Position numbers and translations under genes: made by a program. From Takashimella koratensis (taxonomy: Eukaryota > Basidiomycota > Tremellomycetes > Trichosporonales > Tetragoniomycetaceae), in NCBI GenBank assembly GCA_003116875.1, contig BCKT01000011.1, positions 496,001 to 560,000 of the forward strand: a DNA stretch of 64,000 nucleotides. The letters are read 5' to 3'. Positions 57,401 through 64,000 of this stretch are shown piece after piece (the first letter of the stretch is position 1; the number at the start of each line of letters is the position of its first letter). Under the pieces are notes generated by a model. It did no database searches. It saw only the letters and a list, made by a program, of their open reading frames with translations, and was not told the origin of the DNA.

Positions 57401-58491
57401 GTCGCCGTCTCAGAATTCCGAAGCCACCTTAGTGAAAGTAAGCTGCAACTTGCTTCTCCAGTGTGTTGGGTTTAGGTTGACAGAGTCTCTCCAGTGGACA
57501 TCCGAGAGCTCAAGCTCCTCTCCGACTTCAGCCATCCCAACATTGTTCGCTTTGTATGTCTTCTCACTTGTACACACATCATCAATCGAGGCTAACTACG
57601 ATTCCTACACAGCGCGGTATTTGTATCCCCGAGGATTCGTCCCAAATCCCGTGCATGTTGATCAGCGAGTTGTGCGAGAATGGCGACTTGTTTGACTATA
57701 TCGTGAGTAGATCACCGGTACCAGTTGCAAACAGAAAGTATCAGAGCTAGGCTGATCGACCTCGCCAATTTACAGCGAAACGTCCCGTGCCCACCGATCA
57801 AGCGAGTGCTGGGACTGATGCTCGACATTGCGAGGGGGCTCGAGTACCTCCACCTCCGCAAGCCCGCTATCATTCACCGGGACGTGAGTAGACCTGCGCT
57901 CCTGACTTGCTCACCCCTCTGCACCCACCCTCTTGACTGCCACTGACTCGATGCAGTGCAAATCCTCAAACATCCTCATCAACCGCCAAGGTGTTGCCAA
58001 AGTCGGTGACTTCGGACTCGCGCGCGTCAAGACCAGCACGCGGTCGATGATCCGAAGTCTCGTGGGGACTGTCAATTGGCAGGCTCCTGAACTGTGGCAT
58101 CCTAACCCTCGTTACGACTACAAGGTTGACGTCTTCTCCGCTGGCGTTGTCTATTGGGAAATGATGTCTGGGTGGATCGGCGAAAAGGTGAGTCTAGCCT
58201 CTACTTCATCCTGCTACCGACTCCTCCGTCCGTCGTCTTCAACCCCTTCAATACATGACAAGTTGCTGACCATGTGCTCAGAAATACCCTTGGGAAGGCC
58301 ACAACGAGCACTACATCTACGATGCCGTTGGCCACAAACACCGTCGACCATCCGTCGCAGGTCTTCGAAAGTTCTGGGGCGAAGAACCCGTCAAACTCAT
58401 GGAGCGCATGTGGCATCAAGATCCGGCTGAGCGACCAACGATGAGCGATGTCGTCGCTGACCTCGAGGCGATTATTGGTGACCTCAAGTGA
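54426..58491 (+). CDS. Nuclear SAP-like / TKL-like protein kinase with WNK-type lysine placement
   Basis: About 1,150 residues in a dozen exons. The N-terminal 860 residues are disordered, basic/acidic and rich in Ser-Arg and Asp-Glu, with two SAP-like helices: LRKAELIRLWKVAG near residue 190 and LREELVQMCEARDIDIEGTK near 770. The C-terminal domain is a kinase: IGSGGFKDVYVGKY, KVAVSEFRSHLSE, DIRELKLLSDFSHPNIVRF, IIHRDCKSSNIL, VGDFGLARV, GTVNWQAPELWHP and ERPTMSDVV. HRD, DFG and APE motifs are intact. The beta-3 lysine is missing (VAVS), while a lysine replaces the third glycine of the loop (GSGGFK), the arrangement used by WNK kinases. Start at 54426 has an ACC-ATG context; 54186 is an alternative. 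Confidence 0.8.
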
Positions 58492-58670
58492 GCACCAGCG
58501 GAGGGCGCGGTCCGCTCGTCACCGATTGCAAACTTGCAACGAACTTCGATTTGCTTCTACCCANGTTCCATACTCCTTTATCTCTCGTCGACACACGGCA
58601 ACGCATCAAAACCCCACACGCTCGCGTGATGACCAATATATCTCCATTCCACAAACTTACACGCATGTTC

Positions 58671-58703
<33 letters not shown>

Positions 58704-59043
58704 ATGTCCACCCAAACCCCCCACGTCGCATATTCACTTTGTTGCCATCTTCCAATCCAATTTGTCGAGTCCCCTTCGTAGCATTTTCCCACGTTGTATC
58801 ATGCGCTGTCCCAGGATCGTTTCTTTCCCTTTGAACCCCATCCACGTTTCCGCTGTAACGACCCCTGCCGGTTCTCGTAGGTCTCAGGTCTTAGGTCTCT
58901 TCTCTGCATGCATGAGGATGATATCATGGCCTACTGTACAAGGATACACAGCCGGTGCTGAGTCCTACGAGTGGTGAATGGGAACCAGAGCGTGAATGCG
59001 TATGGTGCGTGGTTGGGAAGTCATGACGAGATTGTAGTGTTGG
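58492..59043. other. Convergent 3' region with N and poly-C
   Basis: One undetermined base at 58564 and a poly-C run of about 29 bases at 58673-58701. No gene is supported. Confidence 0.6.
58673..58701. repeat. Poly-C tract, about 29 bases
   Basis: Uninterrupted C run in the 3' region shared by the kinase and PET191 genes. Length may be inexact. Confidence 0.9.
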
Positions 59044-59544
59044 TCATCGTCGCTGATTGAAATCTGCTCCGATATCGGCGGCAAGAGCACTAGCGTCGCT
59101 CCCTTGCCCGCTCTTATCCTGCGTTGACAAGTGATTCCCCCGGAAACGTCTCCGCATGTCGAGCTGTAGATCGGTAAAGAGTCAGCGATCTAGCCTATCC
59201 ACTTCCACTGAGACAACTGATTAGAGGACTGAACGAAGCCCGTGCAGATTCAACCACTCACCATTCCCTTCTTGCAGTCGGTAAAGCTCGTAATCAGGTG
59301 TTGACACTCAAGTGGGAGCTCTTCACGGTGTTTGATACAGTCGGCAGGTGTCTTGCCCGACTTCATCACGCTGCGTAAAGTGCAATAGGGGTTGATAGGA
59401 ACGCAAGAAATGGATCGAGCAGAACGAGAGGGAGTATCAGTATGGATCGAGACTGGTTAGGGGGAAGGGGACAACTGACCAGTCGGACTTGAGAAGACAA
59501 GCGACGAGGTCGTCTCGTTCCCTTTGGCAAGCGAGGCCCGGCAT
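59044..59544 (-). CDS. PET191: Cytochrome c oxidase assembly factor Pet191/COA5
   Basis: Small mitochondrial intermembrane-space protein needed for cytochrome c oxidase assembly. Three exons (59544-59480, 59370-59262, 59163-59044) give about 97 residues. The sequence carries the full family pattern of cysteines: LACQRERDDLVACLLKSDC, GKTPADC, LECQHLITSFTDCKKGM, then LDMRRRFRGN. The tail after RFRGN (about 30 residues) is variable and longer than in yeast. The first intron starts with GTCAGT, a less common donor. The start at 59544 yields MPGLACQRE; no presequence, as expected for the MIA40 pathway. Confidence 0.92.
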
Positions 59545-59855
59545 GACGTCTTATAGGGTTTGAGGATGAAGAGGACACAAGAGTGGGCGAGGGAGAAGCA
59601 ACGCAATAACAAAATGGACTGCAGAAAAAAGCAAAACATATCGAGGATGGCCGAGGTTTGATGGACTGGGTCGTTGCTGTTTTCGTCCCGGCGCGAACCG
59701 GCGCCCGTTGTAGTGATGATCGATGCTCTGGGAAGCGCGTTGGGAGCCGGGAAACGAGTTTGTTTATATAAAGCCCACTTTGCTACCTCTTCATCATCCT
59801 CTTCATGACCTTTGTCTTCCCTTCATACCGTATCAAACCCTCAAGAACAGCAGAC
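59545..59855. promoter_or_regulatory. Divergent promoter PET191 / TMEM97-like
   Basis: About 310 bp. TATATAAA at about 59765-59772 lies about 85 bp before the TMEM97-like ATG and is a good TATA-box candidate. Confidence 0.55.
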
Positions 59856-60702
59856 ATGTCGCGTTTCGCAGGAAGGTCTCTTGACAGGATCTGGTTTGGC
59901 TTCTTTGCGGTAAGCTGAGCTCGACAACTTTCATCGATCGCATCTCACCTCGCTCTCTGGGATCAAACGGTTTTGCTGACAATGATCTCAATGGTATTGA
60001 CACCCAACACATAACAGATGCACATCGTGAGCGCCTTCTCTTCCTTTGCTGCTCTTGCTGCTCCTCTGGCCCTATACCTAGCTGACAACCCGTCCACTCA
60101 GCCGTGCACCATCCTCATGGATATGCAAGCCGTTTACCCTCCTTGGCTACTCGCCGGCACCCCGCTCGAGAGCTTCCTGCAGTGGTACATCTCCTTCTCC
60201 CGTGATCCCGTGATGATCAACGGACTCGCCAAGAACCCCGAGTGGGACTGGATTCGCCCCTTCTTCTTCATGGAGGGGTCGTTCCAGCTCGTTTGCTTTG
60301 CCATTGGCATGTACGGGTTCTGGTACAGTGAGTGCCTACCGAAAGGTTTAAGCTGCCCAGGTTGATGCTGATGTGATACCTTGCTCTTGCCGATCCAGAT
60401 GACAAACGCATCTACCGTGAGTCAGAAGAAGACACACCTTCAGCTACCTGTCAGCCACAAGTGCCCAGCTGACCATAGCAGCGCTCATGCTCGCCTACGG
60501 CGCGTCAACGGCCACGACCATGGCACCCGTCCTCCAGGCATTGTTCAACGACAAATCAGTCCCTCCTCTTACTACTTTCCAATTCGCCAACCTCCTCGGC
60601 ACCTACATTCCTTTCCTCGTCATTCCGCTTTTTATCGCCATCGACATGGGCCTCCGTATCAACTCGATGCTCGCTCAGCTCCAGGCCCGAAAGGCAGCGT
60701 AA
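59856..60702 (+). CDS. EXPERA-domain protein, TMEM97 / sigma-2 receptor type
   Basis: ER membrane protein of the EXPERA family, linked to sterol homeostasis in animals. Four exons (59856-59909, 60018-60327, 60399-60416, 60482-60702) give about 200 residues; the third exon is only 18 nt. Family features: LDRIWFGFFAMHIVSAFSS at the N-terminus, a loop with NPEWDWIRPFFFMEGSFQL (acid residues of the ligand site), then MLAYGASTATTMAPVL and ANLLGTYIPFLVIPLFIAID. Four transmembrane segments are visible. The ending QARKAA is a possible ER-retrieval-like basic tail. It is convergent with GPI8. Confidence 0.85.
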
Positions 60703-60876
60703 GCACCAGTGGGCTCAACATTTGCAATGCCTCCGATGTCTCAGCGACGCTTAGCTCGTGGCCTCGTTGAGTCGCGAATGGGACAACTGGGTATCATAAT
60801 GCAAGGTATGGAAGACAAGGTGAAGCCAAGGGAAGACAAGGCGAAGCCAAGGGCAGAGCCTAGAATCTATCTAAAG

Positions 60877-62323
60877 TTATGTGAATTTTCGGCTACTTTT
60901 ACAGAGAGACGTTAAGATGAAGAATGCAAGAGCTGCCAAGAACACCACTCCGACCACAGACTGCAGAGTACCGCTTGATTGAGACTTTCCCCAGTTAGGC
61001 TGTGCGCTGGGGCGGGCTTCGGTTCCAAGCTTGACTTCCGAGGGCTCCCCAATGGTCGCTAGTCGACGAGCTGTCTCCCATTCTTGCAGTGGCAATTCGA
61101 CGGCACCGCGCTCCGTGACTTCGACACTAGCTACACCGCCGAAGAAGTCGGTCACGAGGATATCCGACGATGAAGTGCGAGATAGCTCTGTCGAGACTCC
61201 CGGGTGAGAGTGAATACGAGTTGGGTCGTACGTTTGGAACTAGAGTTGTCAGCGCCTGCCACACAAGTGCCCAAAAGGCACTCACAAATTCCTGCAGCGT
61301 CGCCTTGGACGACTTTGTGAGCGTCTCGAGGTATTGCAGGATGTAGTGTGTGAACGAGTCAATCACGGCTACTCCGATGTCGAGGTCGTTGTGGTGCTGT
61401 CCAAATCTCGTTAGAAAGCTCGTCACTTTAGCTGGCAAGAGACTCACCGAGTATGAATTTTCGCCGAGGCTCGAGGATCCAGTTGAGATGATATCTGGCG
61501 AGTAAAACTTGGAGTACATGGTGTTGGCTTGACATGTGTCGATCACAAAGAGGAGCTTGTTGTACCTAGTACATCGTCAGCACGGCACTTGTACATGAAT
61601 CTCTCTCTCTAGCTTACCTCCGCTTCTCCCGCATCTGCTCGACCGCATCCGCGACATCGAATGCCGAGACCTCTTCGTTGTCCTGGAATTTTAAGAACTC
61701 GTCACCACCATGCCCGGTCATGTAGATGAAGACGTTGGACGACGCGTCCGTGAGGAGCCTCTTGTTTGGCGGGGTGTGCTCGGCGTGTCGACCTGTGATG
61801 AGTCAGAAGCCTGTCGCGCTGATGGTAAAGAGACAGGTGCGAAGACAGCGCTCCAACTTACCTGTGAGCAGTCGGAGAAAGCTCTCCACTGTCACCTCGT
61901 AGCCTCGGTAGTCAACTTCGATCCCGTCTCCGTACAAGTCAAGCTGGCGACCCGCGTTTGCGTACACGGTCGCGGGAAACACGTTTCTAGGGTTACACGC
62001 CACATCGTCGGCGAGCATGAGGATGATGTTCGAGTCTGGGATACCTAGTCGCTTAATGGTACGGTACATTGCGAGCGTGTTGGCCATATGCTGCGGTAAG
62101 TGGACGTAAGCTCGAGCCGAAAGATAACATGAGCAACAAGGCAGTGAAGGGATATAAAGAGGAGCGAGGGCCTGCAACGTACGCGATAGTTGAACCAGTA
62201 TCGACTCGAGCAGACGAGAACCGCCCAGTTGTTGGTGTGTCGCTGCGAGGGGCCGGCTTGGTTACCGGTCCCGAGCAGGTCTTGGACCTGCTGCTGTACA
62301 GCTTGCTTGTTGGTGACCGCCAT
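60877..62323 (-). CDS. GPI8: GPI-anchor transamidase catalytic subunit
   Basis: Cysteine protease (C13) that transfers GPI anchors to proteins in the ER lumen. Six exons (about 62323-62182, 62090-61862, 61792-61619, 61566-61448, 61396-61284, 61239-60877) give about 400 residues. N-terminal [36 protein letters not shown]; catalytic His in [15 protein letters not shown]; catalytic Cys in [22 protein letters not shown]-type block; C-terminal [15 protein letters not shown] and a final membrane helix ([19 protein letters not shown]). No signal peptide is seen at the chosen start (MAVTNKQ), which is odd for this type I membrane protein; see findings. Confidence 0.9.
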
Positions 62324-62596
62324 GCTTGCTGACCTGGTCGCGTTGAGGTGAGAGGACCAGAGGACAAGAAGACAAAGCAGTGGCCAAGTTGGCGATTACG
62401 ATACGCGGGGATTAGGATTAGCCTCGGTTGTAATAGCGTTTCCATATGTCCTAATTGACGATTCTCTGCAACTCTAATTGCCTTGCCTGTTCTACTTTTG
62501 CAACCTTCAACTCACTCACCCATCCACCACTTACTCCGCCAACACCGCGAACACCTCGCCTCTACCTCCTCAGACCGACCCATTGAATAACCAACA

Positions 62597-64000
62597 ATGT
62601 CAGACCTTGAGAACGAGCTCCTCGGTCTCGCCGAGGACAACCCGGTCCGCAAGTCCAAGAAGCGTGTGACCGTGACGTCGAGCCGCAAGAGCAAAAGCTA
62701 GTACGTTTTCCTTCTCTTGGATCCACTTTCTGCTTCCTCGCCCCAACCCTTGCAACGAACATCTGTGAGAGGGTGTGAGAATGAGTACACGGGCTTATCT
62801 AATTTCAACCTGACAGCAACGATGACGAATCCGAGGACGAGGGCGAGGAGATGGACATGGATCTCGAGTCGGAAGACGACCAACCCACAGCCAGGTCAAA
62901 CGTTCCAGCACCCAAGGCGAAACGGCCGTTGCAGAACCCGTACCCTCTCGAGGGCAAGTACATTGACGAGGACGACCGTGACCAGTGAGTGTGACTGCCA
63001 AGAAATGAACTCGGCCTAGCTGACACATCCGTGTGTAGCCTCGAGTCGCTGCCGGAAATCGAGCGTGAAAACATCCTTGCAAACCGTCTTGAAGAGGTCC
63101 AGCGGTTTAAGGATGCCGCCCAGCTTGATGCGATGTATAAAATGGCCGGAATGGGGGATGAGGATGAGGACGACGAGGACGAGGGACCATCTCGAAAGCG
63201 ACGTGAGTGCCCCTTACGACTGGCTATCTTCCATTGCAAGCTTTGACAAGAGCTAACGTGAACCGACTTATATCAGGGAGGCATGTGCCGACTGAGACGT
63301 CTCGGGCTATGGCAGAGCTTAAGAACCGACGAAAGCTCAAAGACGAGCGACAACAGCGTCGAGTGAGTAATCTGCCCTCCCCTCAGCTCCTCGAGATCAT
63401 CAGCTTACTCTTTCCAGGCGGCACGACGCGAGCGAAAAGCTCACGATGTCTCCTCTCACGATGAGAGCTCGGAGGAGGGTGAGATCTCGGACCGTGACAC
63501 GTTCCGGCCCATGTCGCCTTCGCGGAAACGGCGGACAAGTCCCGAAAAGTCGTCGGCCAAGGCCAAGGCTGAGCCTGACCTCGATGCGACACCGGCCGAC
63601 TGCCAGGAACTCAACTCGGCGAGGTTGAGCAGATACGAGGTGGTGGATATGTTGTTCAAGGATGAGCTGGACGATGTTCTCAAAGGTGGGTTTGGTGATT
63701 CTGACTCAAGGATACTCGTCTGTGTGCACAACTAATAAGTCTCAGGAGCATACGTGCGCCTTGCGTCGGGACAGGATGAGACGGGGCGAACAAAGTACCG
63801 AATCTACCGTATTGAAGGTGAGCTCGACTTCGCAGTCAGTCGGCTAAATAAGACCAGGCGTGTCTACCATCAGCCCCTACTCTATCGAGTACAAAGGTCG
63901 TAATGTGACGGACAAACGCGAACTTCACTGCAGTTATGGAAGCGGGAAACGCCCGTGTCGCATTGCTGATATCTCCAACGGCAACTTTGAAGATGTGAGC
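62597..64000 (+). CDS. RTF1: Paf1-complex subunit Rtf1 (partial, runs off the window)
   Basis: Transcription elongation factor of the Paf1 complex. Exons visible encode an acidic N-terminus (SYNDDESEDEGEEMD), LPEIERENILANRLEEVQRFKD, a Lys/Arg-rich linker (the histone-modification region lies in this part), and the start of the Plus3 domain: LSRYEVVDMLFKDELDDVL, GAYVRLASGQDETGRTKYRIYRI, and CSYGSGKRPCRIADISNG. The gene continues beyond 64000, so the C-terminus is missing. ATG 62597 in AACAATG context starts MSDLENELLGLAED, typical of the family. Confidence 0.9.

Noticed and set aside
58384..58834. Frames across the poly-C tract after the kinase stop codon
   Set aside because: Gly/Pro homopolymer products of the C run, lying in the 3' flank with an undetermined base.

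Overview
The window is nuclear DNA of a basidiomycete fungus, most probably a Tremellomycete (Cryptococcus/Trichosporon relatives). The evidence is gene architecture: nearly every gene is split by many short GT-AG introns (mostly 45-90 nt), intergenic spaces are small, coding DNA is moderately GC-rich, and several proteins have a basidiomycete look (PriA-type secreted protein, MVP1, SREBP-pathway site-2 protease, OLE1 with a C-terminal cytochrome b5). The species cannot be named from this alone. I assembled gene models by hand from conserved protein fragments and splice motifs, so individual exon edges may be off by a base or two; the gene spans are more reliable. I did not scan systematically for tRNAs or other small RNAs.

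Layout. 1-1116: low-complexity DNA with an assembly gap. 1117-6303: TBC-domain RabGAP (-) and DPH5 (+), whose start codons are only 75 bp apart, then a DinB-like protein (-). 6304-10980: an old tandem duplication of about 2 kb. Each unit holds a long poly-C tract, a related promoter, one member of an unrecognised gene pair, and a 3' flank derived from the end of the neighbouring site-2 protease gene. 10904-17652: site-2 protease (-), sorting nexin MVP1 (+), FAD monooxygenase (-). 17653-23093: pyrimidine-rich promoter, Ser-rich secreted PriA-like protein (+), QCR6 (+). 23722-30340: lipid island with cyclopropane-fatty-acid synthase (-), delta-9 desaturase OLE1 (+) and a FAR-17a/AIG1 protein (+). 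30577-40593: IPI3 (+), U2SURP/SR140 (-), PSME3IP1-like (+), GH20 hexosaminidase (-). 41380-51907: MARVEL-like protein (+), TMEM205-like (-), small LEA-like mitochondrial protein (+), Sds3/Dep1-like Rpd3L subunit (-), ECM15 (+). 52066-64000: CUS2/HTATSF1 (-), a SAP-kinase protein with a WNK-like active site (+), PET191 (-), TMEM97-like EXPERA protein (+), GPI8 (-), and RTF1 (+), cut by the window edge.

Themes. Lipid and membrane functions are over-represented: site-2 protease, CFA synthase, OLE1, FAR-17a, TMEM97 and GPI8. OLE1 and CFA synthase are divergent neighbours and could act in sequence, since OLE1 makes the double bond that a CFA synthase modifies. A second group serves RNA and chromatin: IPI3, U2SURP, CUS2, Sds3-like, RTF1. 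Most genes look like ordinary single-copy housekeeping genes. The parts that deserve attention are the duplicated orphan-gene locus, the kinase with a relocated catalytic lysine, several microexons (5 and 7 nt), a GC-AG intron, and clustered CACGTG elements.
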